64,000 nt of DNA from Nannocystis sp. RBIL2 (GCF_026626745.1 NZ_JAPNJW010000001.1:3084001-3148000); one strand, 5' to 3'; shown: positions 43,658 to 53,741, counted from the first letter of the stretch. Notes: generated by a model from the sequence alone, not told the origin. Numbers and translations are program-made.

Positions 43658-44701
43658 TCACCACGGCGGCCTACCGCAGACACCGACATCCTCGAGTCCG
43701 GGCGGCACGTCTCCCTGGAGCTCCTGGAGGCACTGCAGGCCGATGTCGAGGCACACGTCGGGATCGGCCGTGAGATCGCAGTAGGGCAGGCAGCAACCCC
43801 CTTCGGGATCGCCCTTGCACTCGGGGATCATGAACGGCGAGCCGCACTTCAGGCCCGCGTCGCAGGTGTTGCTCTCCGTGCAGGAGTCGAAGGTCTGGCC
43901 CTTGGCGCCGCTGGCGTCGTCGAGGCACATGAAGGCCTGGTCATCGCCGACGTCGTCCGGCACGCACAGGTCGTCGCCGGGGCAGTCCTGCGCGAGCGGG
44001 TCGCAATGACGGACGCAGAGGTTCGTGATGGCATGAAAATGCTCGCACACGAGCCCGGGCTCCGCGCACGTCGGGTCCTCCGGCGAGCCCGTGCACAGGG
44101 CCAGGCACGTGCCGAATGCTTTCCCGATATTGTTTCGCCAGCAGAACTGGCCCTCGGGGCAGGTATCGAGGCCCTCGCCGCTGGTGCCGAGCACGGTGCA
44201 TCGCTCGCCGAGCGCATCCGGGTCGTCGACGACCGGACGGCACCGCGCGGCCTCGTTGCCTCGCACGCCGTCGAGCGAGACCGGCATGCACTTCTGCCCT
44301 TCGGGGCAGTCTTGCGTCCAGATGTCGCACTTCTCATCCGGGGGCGCGTCCGTCGTGCCAGGCGCGTCCGTCGTCGCGTCGGTGCTCGTGGTCGAGGTCA
44401 CCGGGTCGACCGTGGTCGGATCGCCGGTGGTCGGGTCCGTGGCCGCGTCCGTGACCGGTCCCGTGGCCGGGCCCGTGGTGGCGTCGGGGCCGCTCGTGGT
44501 CGTGGTTGTGGTCGCGTCCGTGGACGTGGGCTGCGGCATCTGCCCGGTGGTCGACGCCCCCATCGTGCTTGTCGGCGCCGTGTCCGTGGTGCCGGCGGTC
44601 GCGGGCTCGGTGGCAGAATCGCCCTTCGGGCGCTCCGTGCATGCGAGCGGGAGCAGCAGGAGCGCGACAAGAATAAGATGAGTGCGGGACCGGGGCAGCA
44701 T
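43658..44701 (-). CDS. Cys-rich lipoprotein with long Thr linker
   Basis: 347 residues. Signal 'LVALLLLPLAC' (Cys21), a ~95-residue Thr/Ser/Asp/Pro linker, then ~20 Cys in modules including two 'CPEGQxC' motifs. TATCCT (44714-44709) ends 7 nt before the ATG. Surface protein of unknown function, similar in design to the one at 13330. Confidence 0.78.
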   Translation of the reverse strand: MLPRSRTHLILVALLLLPLACTERPKGDSATEPATAGTTDTAPTSTMGASTTGQMPQPTSTDATTTTTTSGPDATTGPATGPVTDAATDPTTGDPTTVDPVTSTTSTDATTDAPGTTDAPPDEKCDIWTQDCPEGQKCMPVSLDGVRGNEAARCRPVVDDPDALGERCTVLGTSGEGLDTCPEGQFCWRNNIGKAFGTCLALCTGSPEDPTCAEPGLVCEHFHAITNLCVRHCDPLAQDCPGDDLCVPDDVGDDQAFMCLDDASGAKGQTFDSCTESNTCDAGLKCGSPFMIPECKGDPEGGCCLPYCDLTADPDVCLDIGLQCLQELQGDVPPGLEDVGVCGRPPW

Positions 44702-44773
44702 GGCCCGCAGGATATCGAAAAGACCACGACCCGGCCACCCCGCGGTCCGCTGAGAATCAATGGGGTCGACGAA

Positions 44774-46030
44774 TCACGCGACGTCCCACTCGAGCCACAT
44801 CGACACCGGACCGCGGATCGTCACGTGCGAGCGGTAGATCGGCGCCGGCTCGGCCGCGAGGCGCAGCCCGGGCAGGCGCTCGGCGAACAGCTCGAGCGCG
44901 ATCCGGGCCTGCGCGCGCGCCAGCAGGGCGCCGACGCAGTAGTGCGCGCCGCGGCCGAAGCCGAGGTGGTCCATGACGTTGGCCCGCGCCGGGTCGAACT
45001 GCGCCGGGCAGCGGAACTGGTCCTCGTCGCGGCTGCCGGACGCGTACAGCACGTACACGCGGGCGCCGGCGGGGATGGTCTGACCGCCGAGCACGACCTC
45101 CGCGGTCGTGACGCGGAGCATGCCGAGCGCGGTGCCCTCGACGCGCAGCGCCTCCTCGAGGTCGCGGGCGATCCGGCCCGGGTCGGCGACGATCGCCGCC
45201 CACGCGCCGGGCGTGGTCAGCAGCACGCGCAGGGTGTTGCAGAGCATGCGGCTGGTCGTCTCGTGGCCGGCGGCGATGAAGGCCCCGCTGATCAGCGAGA
45301 TCAGCTCGGCCCGCGAAGGCGGCACCTGCTCCGCGCGCCCGGCCTGCAGCATCTCGCTCAGCGCGTCCTGGCCCGGGTTCGCCGTGCGCGCGTCGATCAT
45401 GCGATCGCAGTAGCGCTGGAACTCGAGGTAACTCTCGACGCGCGCGACCTGCTGCTCGGGCGGCACGCGGGCGAACAGCAGCTCGAACCAGTCGTCGCTC
45501 CACCGCTTGATCTGCGGCAGGTCGGCCAGCGGCACCCCGAGCATGTCGAGGATCACCCGCAGCGGGAACGGCTCGGCGAAGGCTGCGGCGATGTCGACCC
45601 GACCGGCGCTGACGAAGCCGTCGAGGAGCTCGCTCGCGAGCGCGCGGATCCGCGGGCGCCACTGCTCGACCTTCTTGCCGTTCAGCGCGCTGCCGACGAT
45701 CCGCCGCAGGCGCGCGTGCTCGAGCCCGTCGTTGTCGAGCAGCGTGCGCGTCAGCGGGTGCCCCGTGGCCAGCAGCGCCCCGGCCTCCGGGGTGAACTCC
45801 GCCCCGATGGCGTAGGCGTCGAGCGAGGTGAAGCGCTCCGGATCGCGGAGGACGCTGCAGATCTCGGCGTGACGGCTGACCACCCACATCCCGAGCGCCG
45901 GGCTCCAGAACACCGGCTGCTCGCGGCGCATCTGCTCGAACAGCGCGAACGGATCGCGGTGCTGCTCGCCGTCGAAGGGATTGAACGTGTGGGCAAAATT
46001 GGGCGCGCTCGAATTGGAGTCAGTGGGCAT
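44774..46030 (-). CDS. Cytochrome P450
   Basis: 418 residues from the ATG at 46030 (GAGGAAC 5-6 nt upstream). It has all core P450 motifs: I-helix 'AFIAAGHETTS', ExxR-equivalent region 'EEALRVEGT', 'YASGSRDEDQFRCPAQFDPAR' and haem-binding 'HLGFGRGAHYCVG' with Cys365. The bacterial class I type needs ferredoxin and a reductase, neither adjacent. The second ExxR residue pair should be checked: 'EALR' fits. No biosynthetic neighbours, so the substrate is unknown. Confidence 0.94.
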   Translation of the reverse strand: MPTDSNSSAPNFAHTFNPFDGEQHRDPFALFEQMRREQPVFWSPALGMWVVSRHAEICSVLRDPERFTSLDAYAIGAEFTPEAGALLATGHPLTRTLLDNDGLEHARLRRIVGSALNGKKVEQWRPRIRALASELLDGFVSAGRVDIAAAFAEPFPLRVILDMLGVPLADLPQIKRWSDDWFELLFARVPPEQQVARVESYLEFQRYCDRMIDARTANPGQDALSEMLQAGRAEQVPPSRAELISLISGAFIAAGHETTSRMLCNTLRVLLTTPGAWAAIVADPGRIARDLEEALRVEGTALGMLRVTTAEVVLGGQTIPAGARVYVLYASGSRDEDQFRCPAQFDPARANVMDHLGFGRGAHYCVGALLARAQARIALELFAERLPGLRLAAEPAPIYRSHVTIRGPVSMWLEWDVA

Positions 46031-46324
46031 GATAGTTCCTCGCGCGCCGGGAATACCGGCGCGAAGCAGGGCTGACAGCATGCCCGCATCGGCCGCGAGC
46101 AGCCCGTGAGCATGGCTCCGCCGAACATTCGCCGGCGCGTGAAACCACGAGCGCAGCAGGGTGCGCCGGCCGATCGCGCGAGGCCGCCGCGGATCACCGC
46201 GTCACGGGTGATTTTCGCCACGGCGGTCGCTACGACGACGTCCACGCTGCGCACCGCTCGCAACGAGCTCGCTGTCCGATTCGGGTCCGCGGCCGCGAGC
46301 GCGGCCGTGATAGCATCCACGGCG
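46031..46324. other. Divergent intergenic region between P450 and lipoprotein genes
   Basis: 294 bp. Only the TAGCAT (46311-46316) before the lipoprotein start is a recognisable signal. Confidence 0.4.
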
Positions 46325-47458
46325 ATGCGCGCGTCCCCCCTTGCGATCTCGCTGCTCGCCGCGGCCGCCTGCGGCACCGAAGAGCCCGAATCCTGCCTCC
46401 TGCGCTCCGCCAGCAGCTGCGACGTCCGCGAGGTCGATTGCCAGGAGCACGCCCACGCGGTGATCGCCTGTATTCGCGGCACCGATCATCCGCTGCCGCA
46501 GATCGAGGTCATGACCGCCGACGAATACGCCGACGCCAACCCGCCGGCCCCGCCGCGCACGCCCGCGGAGCAGCGCCTGTGGGACCAGCACGTGCGCGCC
46601 TACGCGCTGCTGAATCTATGGCCCTCGAAGTGGAAGGAGCCCGCGCCGACCCCGGTCGTCGCGCCCCACATCGCCTACGATGCGACGAGCGACACGATCA
46701 TCGTCGTCGCCGACCGCACCCGGCGGGACACGGAGCTGTACGGCCTGCTCTACGCGCTGGCGCTCGCCGACCGCGACCGCGAGTCCGACCTGAGCGGGTT
46801 GCTCCTGACGGAGGGGGGCACCTTCGACAGCAAGAGCGGCCTGTCGGCCCTGTTCGCCGGCGAGGCGACCCTCTTCGCCGGCATGGCGGGGGCCCGCGAG
46901 CTCGACTACGGCGAGCTGGCGGAGCGCTTCTCCTACCTCGAGGCGATGGACGGGGTGCGGGAGAAGTTCGCCGATCGGTCGGCGACGTGGGGGGAGGCGA
47001 TGTCGCTGTTCCAGTACATCTACGGCGCCCACTACGTCCTCAGCGCGTTCCAGCGCGGCGGCATGGGGGCCGTCGACGCCCTCTACGAGGATTTCCCGAC
47101 GTCGACCGCGTACGCGCTGGCCAGCGGCAACAGCATCGACGCCGCCTTCTCGGCGATCGACCTCGCCCTGCCGGCGCCGCCCGAGGGCTTCCGCTACCTG
47201 TCGCAGGACAGCCTCGGCCCGGTGATGCTGCAGATCCACCGCACCCGCGAGACCGGCGACGAGAACACTCGGGCCGTCGAGCAGTCGCTGGCCCGCTCGT
47301 GGGTCGGCGATCGCCTCCTGGTCGCCGGCAGCGACACCAGCGACACAGTCGCGGTGGTGTGGCAGATCGCCGGCCCGGGCGGCGAGGTCGCCGAGACCAT
47401 CGTCCGCGCGACCGACATCGCCACGTGGGACGCGTTCGAAGCGCTGTTCCCGGGCTGA
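46325..47458 (+). CDS. Lipoprotein of unknown function
   Basis: 377 residues. Signal 'AISLLAAAAC' (Cys16), four Cys within the next 35 residues, then a largely helical domain ('DTELYGLLYALALADRDRESDLSGLL', 'ALFAGEATLFAGMAGARELDYGELAERF', 'MSLFQYIYGAHYVLSAFQRGGMGAVDALYEDFP') reminiscent of a protease-like or TPR-free helical fold, but with no HExxH. TAGCAT ends 8 nt before the ATG. It lies upstream of the arrestin-like gene. Confidence 0.7.
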   Translation: MRASPLAISLLAAAACGTEEPESCLLRSASSCDVREVDCQEHAHAVIACIRGTDHPLPQIEVMTADEYADANPPAPPRTPAEQRLWDQHVRAYALLNLWPSKWKEPAPTPVVAPHIAYDATSDTIIVVADRTRRDTELYGLLYALALADRDRESDLSGLLLTEGGTFDSKSGLSALFAGEATLFAGMAGARELDYGELAERFSYLEAMDGVREKFADRSATWGEAMSLFQYIYGAHYVLSAFQRGGMGAVDALYEDFPTSTAYALASGNSIDAAFSAIDLALPAPPEGFRYLSQDSLGPVMLQIHRTRETGDENTRAVEQSLARSWVGDRLLVAGSDTSDTVAVVWQIAGPGGEVAETIVRATDIATWDAFEALFPG

Positions 47459-47481
47459 CCGCGGCCCGCTATCCTGAGCGC

Positions 47482-49191
47482 GTGCCCCTCCTCCGCCGCC
47501 GGCCGCGGATCCAGCTGTACACCCCGCGCGTGGTGGTGGCGGGCCAGCCGTTCGTCGCCCGGGTGGTGCTGCTCTGCCGCGAGGAGGTGCCGCTCGAGTT
47601 CGTCGACGTCGAGCTGCGCGGCGCGCTCGACCGCTTCCGCGAGGGCGAGGGCGGCACCGAGGAGCGCGTGGTCGAGTTCCTGCGCCAGCGCGCCCGCGTG
47701 CGCGAGGCCGGGCCGCTCGCCGTCGGCGAGCACTCGTGGAGCGTCACCTTCCGCCTGCCCGCCGGCGCGCCGGTCAGCTACAGCGGCGGCTCGTACCGGA
47801 TCTCGTACACCTATCACGTCCACGCCAGCGTGCCGTGGTGGCCCGACGCGCGCGCCGCCTTCGTCGCCCACGTCGAGAGCGCGCCGGCCGAGACCGCGAG
47901 CCCGCCGGCCACCAGCGTGTTCGCCTCGGGCCCGACCCAGGGCGAGTCGCCCGACTTCGAACTCTCGCTCGGCACCACGGTCGTCGGCCCCGGCGAGCCG
48001 CTGCGCGGCGCGATCGCCCTCGCCGACCCGCAGCGCCACGCCTACCGCGAGGCCACTCTGGCCCTCGTCGCGCTCGAGAGCGCCGACGGCTTCCTCGGCC
48101 GCACCAGCCACCGCCGCGAGGTCTGCCGCTGGACCCTGCCGGCCGAGCGCCTGCGCGAGACCGAGCCGCTCGGCTTCACCTTGCAAATGCCCGAGGGCGT
48201 GGTCGCCGGCTTCGACCACGGCGGCGTCGCGCTGGCCTGGTACCTCCACGCGAAGGTCGACGTCCCGTGGTCGCGCGACCCGGAGGTGTGGATCCCGCTG
48301 ACCATGGTCGGCCGCCGCGAGCCGGCGCTGCAAGGCGAGCGCGCCCCGCCGGCCGTCGGCACCCGCCGCGTCGAGGCGCTGTGGCGCGACGTCGCCGCCC
48401 GCTGCGGCCTCGCCTTCGAGCCGGGAGCGATGCACGGGGCCGTCGCCGGCGCGACCCTGCGGATCTCCCGTGAGCACGTCGACGGCCGCGGCGCGGTGGC
48501 CGTCGCCCGCCTCGCCACCCCCGACCTCGGCCTCGGCCTCGGCCTCGCCGGCGCCCCTCCACGATTGGTCGGAAGAGACATGTCGCAAACGACATGTCTT
48601 AATCAACATGTCTCTAAGTATCTCGACCGCTGCCCGCCGCGGACCGCCGACGATCGCGGCCTGGTGTTCGAGGTCGACGAGCCGGGGCGCGACGCCGCGG
48701 CGCTGCGCCGGTTCATCGAGGACGTCAAGGCGATCGCGGCGGCCCTGGCGGTCGCGCGCGAGGCGATGCCCGCCCCGGCGGCGATGGCCGCGTCCGTGCC
48801 GGCGTGGGAGCGCGCGGCCGGCCAGCTCGGCGGCCGCCTGCAGCGCGCCGGCATGGCGTTGACCGGCGCCCTCGACGGCGTGGCGATCGCCGTGCGCACC
48901 GATTGGGACGCCCGCGGCCGCCCGCGGCGGACCCTGTTCGAGGCCCGCCCCGGCGTCCCGATCGATCACCGGCACCACCTCGTGTGGCGGGCCGAGACCG
49001 ACGCCCCGCCGGACACCGAGCTGCCCCTGGCCCCGCTGTGGCCGGGCGCCAGCGAGCTCGTGGTCGACGCCGGCTCGATCCGCGTCGCGGTCGACGGTCC
49101 GCTCGCCGATCCGCTCGAGCAGCTCGACCGGATCACCGCGCTCACCGTGGTCGGCAAGCACGTCGAGGGCCGCCGCGGTCATTACCGCTGA
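47482..49191 (+). CDS. Arrestin-like (SpoOM-type) protein, large form
   Basis: 569 residues from a GTG at 47482, 6 nt after TATCCT (47470-47475). The first ~290 residues show two arrestin-like beta domains: 'RIQLYTPRVVVAGQPFVARVVLLCREEVPLEFVDVELRGALD', 'GEHSWSVTFRLPAGAPVSYSGGSYRISYTYHVHASVPWW', 'LGTTVVGPGEPLRGAIAL' and 'FTLQMPEGVVAGFDHGGVALAWYLHAKVDVPWSRD'. The remainder is unknown. Around residue ~370 'RDMSQTTCLNQHVSKYL' is encoded by a three-unit palindrome array inserted in frame. It is cytoplasmic and may act as a scaffold. Confidence 0.75.
   Translation: MPLLRRRPRIQLYTPRVVVAGQPFVARVVLLCREEVPLEFVDVELRGALDRFREGEGGTEERVVEFLRQRARVREAGPLAVGEHSWSVTFRLPAGAPVSYSGGSYRISYTYHVHASVPWWPDARAAFVAHVESAPAETASPPATSVFASGPTQGESPDFELSLGTTVVGPGEPLRGAIALADPQRHAYREATLALVALESADGFLGRTSHRREVCRWTLPAERLRETEPLGFTLQMPEGVVAGFDHGGVALAWYLHAKVDVPWSRDPEVWIPLTMVGRREPALQGERAPPAVGTRRVEALWRDVAARCGLAFEPGAMHGAVAGATLRISREHVDGRGAVAVARLATPDLGLGLGLAGAPPRLVGRDMSQTTCLNQHVSKYLDRCPPRTADDRGLVFEVDEPGRDAAALRRFIEDVKAIAAALAVAREAMPAPAAMAASVPAWERAAGQLGGRLQRAGMALTGALDGVAIAVRTDWDARGRPRRTLFEARPGVPIDHRHHLVWRAETDAPPDTELPLAPLWPGASELVVDAGSIRVAVDGPLADPLEQLDRITALTVVGKHVEGRRGHYR
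48576..48613. repeat. 14-bp palindrome array inside the arrestin-like gene, 3 units
   Basis: AGACATGTCG-caaa-CGACATGTCT-taat-CAACATGTCT, centres 48580.5, 48594.5 and 48608.5. Between units 1 and 2 the CC/GG pair is replaced by CG/CG, keeping complementarity. It is in frame and codes for 'DMSQTTCLNQHVS'. The array is visibly AT-richer than the flanking codons. Confidence 0.9.
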
Positions 49192-49222
49192 CGTCCGAGG
49201 TCCGCCGGACGAATGACCTGAG

Positions 49223-49246
49223 GGTCATGTCGTGCGCGACAGGTGA
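49223..49246. repeat. 14-bp palindrome pair upstream of vgrG
   Basis: CATGTCG-tgcg-CGACAGG, centres 49227.5 and 49241.5, with G/C compensation. A further ACCTGA half lies 9 bp before the first centre. Confidence 0.6.
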
Positions 49247-49436
49247 CCGCGCCGCTCACAACCGCCGCCGCCGCGCAAGGCCAGGCGGACCCCGGCGCCG
49301 AGATCGCGCCGAGGGCCATTCTCGCGCGCAAAAACGGCGTTCTACGACATCTCTCGCCTTGCTCCCGCGGGCGGACCTCGGCTACCGTCGCGGCCGCGTT
49401 CGGCGAAAAAAAGTCCGCGGTGGTCGGGAGGGTCGG

Positions 49437-51593
49437 ATGGCAGCGCTCGCAACTATTCTCGCGTTGATCGGCAATCGTCCGGTCTACACCTTCACCATCG
49501 ACGGCGCCGACGCCGAGACCCGCGTGCTGCGGTTCACCGGCCAGGAAGGCGTCAGTACGCTGTACGAGTTCCGGCTCGAGCTCGCGTGCCCGCACATGCT
49601 CGAGGTCGACCAGCTGGTCGGCAAGACCGGCGTGCTGGAGATCGCCGGCGTCGACGAGCCGCGGTTCGTCCACGGCATCGTCGCCCACGCGGAGTACGTC
49701 GGCGAGAGCCGCGAGTTCGCGCTGTTCGCCGTCACCGTGGTGCCGCGGGTGTGGCGGCTGACGCTGCGTCAGGACTGCCGGATCTTCCAGGAGCAGCGCA
49801 CGCCCGACATCATCCGCGCGGTGCTCGAGGTGGCCGGCTTCAAGCCGAACGCCTACCGCTTCGACGTCGTCGGCTCGTACGCCCCGCGGAACTACTGCGT
49901 GCAGTACCGCGAGAGCGACTGGGACTTCATCAGCCGGCTGCTCGAGGAGGACGGCCTCTTCTATTACTTCGAGCACGACGAGGACAAGCACGTGCTCGTG
50001 ATGTCCGACCACAAGGGCACGCACCGGCCGATCGCCGGCGACCCGCAGGTGTGGTGGAACAGCGCCGACGGGCACGTCGAGGACCGCGAGCACATCCACG
50101 AGTTCCGCTTCGGCCAGGCCATCCGCTCCGGCAAGGCCAGCCTGCGCGACTTCTACTTCCCGACCCCCGAGCAGGGTATGGAGGTGCGCGCCGAGGCCAA
50201 GCAGGACACCGACCTCGAGGTCTACGACTACCCCGGCGAGTACCGCTTCCCGACCGGCAACGACCCCGACAAGGGGCCGGGCATCGCCAAGAACCGGCTC
50301 GAGATGCTGCAGGCCACCCGCCGCAGCGGTGCCGGCAAGGGCGACTGCATGCGCCTCGTGCCCGGCTTCACCTTCACCCTGACGAACCACCGGCGCAGCG
50401 AGCTCAATGGCGACTACACCCTGCTGACGGTCAGCCACCGCGGCGAGCAGCCGCAGGTCCTCGACCAGGACGCCAACAGCGGCAACGCCTTCGTCTACGA
50501 GGCGCGGTTCACCTGCATCGAGAAGGCCACGATCTACCGCCCGCCGCGGAGCACCCCGCGGCCGTTCGTGCGCGGCCTGCAGTCGGCAGTGGTCGTCGGC
50601 CCGCCCGGCGAGGAAGTGCACGTCGACGACCAGGGCCGCGTCATGGTCCAGTTCCACTGGGACCGCCAGGGTCGCTTCGACGATCACAGCAGCTGCTGGA
50701 TCCGCGTCAGCCAGCTGTGGGCCGGCGCCGGCTGGGGCGCCATGTTCATCCCGCGGATCGGCCACGAGGTGTTGGTCGACTTCCTCGAGGGTGACCCCGA
50801 CAAGCCGATCATCACCGGCCGCGTCTACCACGGCAACAACCCCGTCCCTTACCCGCTGCCGGCCGAGAAGACCAAGAGCACGATCAAGTCGGAGAGCTCG
50901 CTCGGCGGCGGCGGCTACAACGAGTTCCGCTACGAGGACCGCAAGGGCTCGGAGCAGATCTTCATGCACGCCGAGCGCGACCTCGACATCCACGTCAAGC
51001 ACGACCGGATGGAGAACGTCCTGCACGACCGTCACCTGCGGGTCGGCGACGCCGTCAACGGCGAGAAGGTCGGCGACTTCAACGAGCTGGTGATGCGCGA
51101 CCGCCACGTCCGCGTCGACCGCCACCGCCACGAGCACGTCGGCGGCGACGCCTACATGCACATCGGCGGCATCGACGGCGACGGCAACCAGCACGTCATC
51201 GTCGACAAGCACCAGTACACTCTGGTCCGCGTCGACCGCCACGACCACGTCGAGGGCTCGGCGATGGCCAAGGTCGACAAGACCACCTCGCTGACCGTCG
51301 GCGACGAGGCGCACGTCAAGGTCGGCAGCAAGACCGCGCTCGAGTCGGGCGCCGAGGTCCACGTCAAGGCGCCGACGATCGTCATCGAGGCCGGCACCGG
51401 CATCACCGTCAAGGGCCCCGGCGGCTTCATCACCATCGACGCTTCGGGCGTGGTGATCCAGGGTCGCCTGGTCAAGGTCAACAGCGGCGGCGCGGCGCTG
51501 GCGGGCAGCGGCTGCGCCCCGATCGCCCCCGAGGACGCCAAGCCGGCCGAGCCCGTGTCGCCGCGCCCGGCCGACCGCGGAGCGGAGACCTGA
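49437..51593 (+). CDS. vgrG: Type VI secretion tip protein VgrG (TssI)
   Basis: 718 residues from the ATG at 49437 (GGGAGG 4-5 nt upstream). It has the gp27-like N-terminal part ('FTGQEGVSTLYEFRLELACPH', 'CVQYRESDWDFISRLLEEDGLFYYFEH'), the gp5 OB-fold ('VDDQGRVMVQFHWDRQGRFDDHSSCWIRVSQLWAGAGWGAMFIPRIGHEVLVDFLEGDPDKPIITGRVYH') and a C-terminal beta-helix spike rich in His/Asp repeats ('HVRVDRHRHEHVGGDAYMHIGG'). It forms the trimeric tip of the T6SS needle. No C-terminal toxin domain, so its cargo is probably the PAAR fusion encoded 3 nt downstream. The T6SS core genes are not in this window. Confidence 0.96.
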   Translation: MAALATILALIGNRPVYTFTIDGADAETRVLRFTGQEGVSTLYEFRLELACPHMLEVDQLVGKTGVLEIAGVDEPRFVHGIVAHAEYVGESREFALFAVTVVPRVWRLTLRQDCRIFQEQRTPDIIRAVLEVAGFKPNAYRFDVVGSYAPRNYCVQYRESDWDFISRLLEEDGLFYYFEHDEDKHVLVMSDHKGTHRPIAGDPQVWWNSADGHVEDREHIHEFRFGQAIRSGKASLRDFYFPTPEQGMEVRAEAKQDTDLEVYDYPGEYRFPTGNDPDKGPGIAKNRLEMLQATRRSGAGKGDCMRLVPGFTFTLTNHRRSELNGDYTLLTVSHRGEQPQVLDQDANSGNAFVYEARFTCIEKATIYRPPRSTPRPFVRGLQSAVVVGPPGEEVHVDDQGRVMVQFHWDRQGRFDDHSSCWIRVSQLWAGAGWGAMFIPRIGHEVLVDFLEGDPDKPIITGRVYHGNNPVPYPLPAEKTKSTIKSESSLGGGGYNEFRYEDRKGSEQIFMHAERDLDIHVKHDRMENVLHDRHLRVGDAVNGEKVGDFNELVMRDRHVRVDRHRHEHVGGDAYMHIGGIDGDGNQHVIVDKHQYTLVRVDRHDHVEGSAMAKVDKTTSLTVGDEAHVKVGSKTALESGAEVHVKAPTIVIEAGTGITVKGPGGFITIDASGVVIQGRLVKVNSGGAALAGSGCAPIAPEDAKPAEPVSPRPADRGAET

Positions 51594-51596
51594 GCC

Positions 51597-53741
51597 ATGC
51601 CTCCCAGCGCACGCATCACGGACGGTCACACCTGCCCCGTGCACGGCGGCGGGCCGATCTGCGTCGGCGACGCGACGATCATCGTCGGCAACGTCCCCGC
51701 GGCCCGCCTGGGCGACGGCCTCATCTGCCCGTGCGGCCCCGACCTCATCGCCCAGGGCGAGAACACGGTCATCTTCGGCAACATGCCGGCCGCGCGCATC
51801 GGCGACAGCACCGCCCACGGCGGCGCGGTCGCCCAGGGTTGCCCGACGGTGCTCATCGGCTCGACCGCGCAGACCGAGGCGCTCAAGACCGACAAGCCGT
51901 TCTGCGAGAAGTGCCCGTACGAGCAGCGGCCGCCGGAGCTCGAGGGCTTCCCGCCGGTCATCATCGACGCGCACATGCACATCCAGAGCGGCAACTGTGC
52001 CCCGCTGCCGCCGCTGCGCGACAAGGCCATGGGCCTGCGCATCGATCGCGGCACCGTCAACTTCATGGCCGGCGTCCCGCTCCTCAGCTCGCTGATGGTC
52101 GGCGACATGGGGGAGGTCGCGCCCGAGCCGACCCACGTGGTCGGCGAGCGCCTCATCAGCGAGAACAACGGCATCGACTTCCTCGCCGGCGGCGCCGGCG
52201 GCTACTTCGTCGGCGTCTCGATCGTCCTGACGATGGACATGGACTTCTGCCACCTCGACGCCTACGAGGGCCTCCACATCTATCAGGAGGACGAGGAGGG
52301 CCGGCGCTGGTACGCCAACCGCAAGGACGGCACCCAGCGCTACGAGGATTGCCGGCGGGTCTACCTCGACAGCAACGAGGACCTGCCGATGGACCACGAG
52401 GAGACCGAGCTGCAGGCGCAGGAGGGCCCGATCGACAGCTCGCGCCAGTTCGACCGCTACCTCAAGGACCAGCGCTCCAACTGCTTCGAGACGTGGCGCC
52501 AGCAGCGGCGCCGCACCGAGATGGTGGCCGCGCAGAACCCCCTGCGCCTGCTCCCGCTCTACCACTACGAGCCGCGCCGCTACATCAAGCTGGAGAAGGC
52601 CGACGCCCCGTTCAAGAACCTGGTCGAGAGCGGCGGCCTCTACGTCGGCCTCAAGATGTACACCTCGCAGGGCTACATGCCCAAGGAGTCGACCGAGCGC
52701 GGCAAGCAGACCGGCGAGGTCACCCGCGCCTTCTTCAGCCGGCTGGCGAGCGAGGACCTGCCGCTCCAGACCCACTGCACCCCGGAGGGCTGGTACACCC
52801 ACCACCGCAAGCTCTACATCGACCTCGCCAGCGAGGAGGTGCGCGAGCAGTACAAGCACCCGATCGACGGCTCGCTCGACGACCGCGAGCGCATGCAGTA
52901 CTTCCAGGACCACTTCGTGCATCCGGAGGCGTGGCGCCTGGTGATGCAGGACAACCCGTCGATGCGGCTGTGCCTGGCCCACTGGGCCTCCGACGACAAG
53001 CTGTGGCGCGACTCGGTCGCCGACTTCAAGAAGCCGACGCTGACGCGCGCCGAGCTGCGCGAGTTCACGAAGTGGGCGATCGGCCGCAACGGCTCGCGTT
53101 ATTACAAGAACATCCACGAGCTGTGGCCCGAGTCGCCGTTCGCCAGCAAGGCCATGCCCTCGGTCGACGCCAAGGACACCATCTACGCCAAGAGCTGGAT
53201 CCGCAGCATCGTCGAGCTGTGCGGGGAATACCCCAACTTCTACACCGACCTGTCCTACCTGCCGATCTTCAACAAGTACAAGGCGTGGGCCGGCGACGAG
53301 GTGCCCTACTGGCAGCAGTTGGTCGATGTCCTGCGCGATTACCCGTACATGGTCGACAAGCTGATGTTCGGCACCGACTGGTACATGATCCTGATGGACA
53401 AGCACGGCTACCGCAAGTGGTACGAGGAGACCATCAAGGCGCTCGAGGAGGTCTCGACCGCGCTCGAGGGCCAGTGGTCGGCGCACTTCCTGTTCCACCA
53501 GTTCGCGCTGATCAACCCCATCAAGTTCTACCGGCTCGACAAGATCGTCGACAAGCTCAAGGACAACCTCACCGCCGCGATCGGCAAGCTCGACGGCGGT
53601 GACAAGGCCAAGATGCTGTCCGACCTCGAGCGCCGCCACCAGGTGCTCGCGGCCGCGTGCGACAAGGCCCGGATGTCGCGCATGCAGAACGCGGTCAAGC
53701 AGGGCCCGCTGCGCTTCACCGGCCCGGAGGGCTGGCTTTGA
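51597..53741 (+). CDS. PAAR-amidohydrolase fusion, predicted T6SS effector
   Basis: 714 residues. Residues 1-~95 are a PAAR domain ('ITDGHTCPVHGGGPICVGDATIIVGNVPAARLGDGLICPCGPDLIAQGENTVIFGNMPAARIGD'), which caps the VgrG spike. From ~120 there is an amidohydrolase-superfamily TIM barrel: 'VIIDAHMHIQ' (HMH 126-128), 'LPLQTHCTPEG' (His ~393), 'LCLAHW' (His ~462) and 'LMFGTDWYM' (Asp ~594), the order of metal ligands in the Amidohydrolase_2 type. It would therefore be a metal-dependent hydrolase delivered by the T6SS; the substrate is unknown. Four nt overlap with the next gene. I know of no well-described effector of this layout. Confidence 0.85.
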   Translation: MPPSARITDGHTCPVHGGGPICVGDATIIVGNVPAARLGDGLICPCGPDLIAQGENTVIFGNMPAARIGDSTAHGGAVAQGCPTVLIGSTAQTEALKTDKPFCEKCPYEQRPPELEGFPPVIIDAHMHIQSGNCAPLPPLRDKAMGLRIDRGTVNFMAGVPLLSSLMVGDMGEVAPEPTHVVGERLISENNGIDFLAGGAGGYFVGVSIVLTMDMDFCHLDAYEGLHIYQEDEEGRRWYANRKDGTQRYEDCRRVYLDSNEDLPMDHEETELQAQEGPIDSSRQFDRYLKDQRSNCFETWRQQRRRTEMVAAQNPLRLLPLYHYEPRRYIKLEKADAPFKNLVESGGLYVGLKMYTSQGYMPKESTERGKQTGEVTRAFFSRLASEDLPLQTHCTPEGWYTHHRKLYIDLASEEVREQYKHPIDGSLDDRERMQYFQDHFVHPEAWRLVMQDNPSMRLCLAHWASDDKLWRDSVADFKKPTLTRAELREFTKWAIGRNGSRYYKNIHELWPESPFASKAMPSVDAKDTIYAKSWIRSIVELCGEYPNFYTDLSYLPIFNKYKAWAGDEVPYWQQLVDVLRDYPYMVDKLMFGTDWYMILMDKHGYRKWYEETIKALEEVSTALEGQWSAHFLFHQFALINPIKFYRLDKIVDKLKDNLTAAIGKLDGGDKAKMLSDLERRHQVLAAACDKARMSRMQNAVKQGPLRFTGPEGWL

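Noticed and set aside
49182..53639. Very long minus-strand open frame opposite the T6SS genes (about 1485 codons)
   Set aside because: It is antisense to vgrG and the PAAR-amidohydrolase, both with clear domains. High GC leaves long open shadow frames, and its translation is low-complexity Val/Asp/Leu-rich without motifs.
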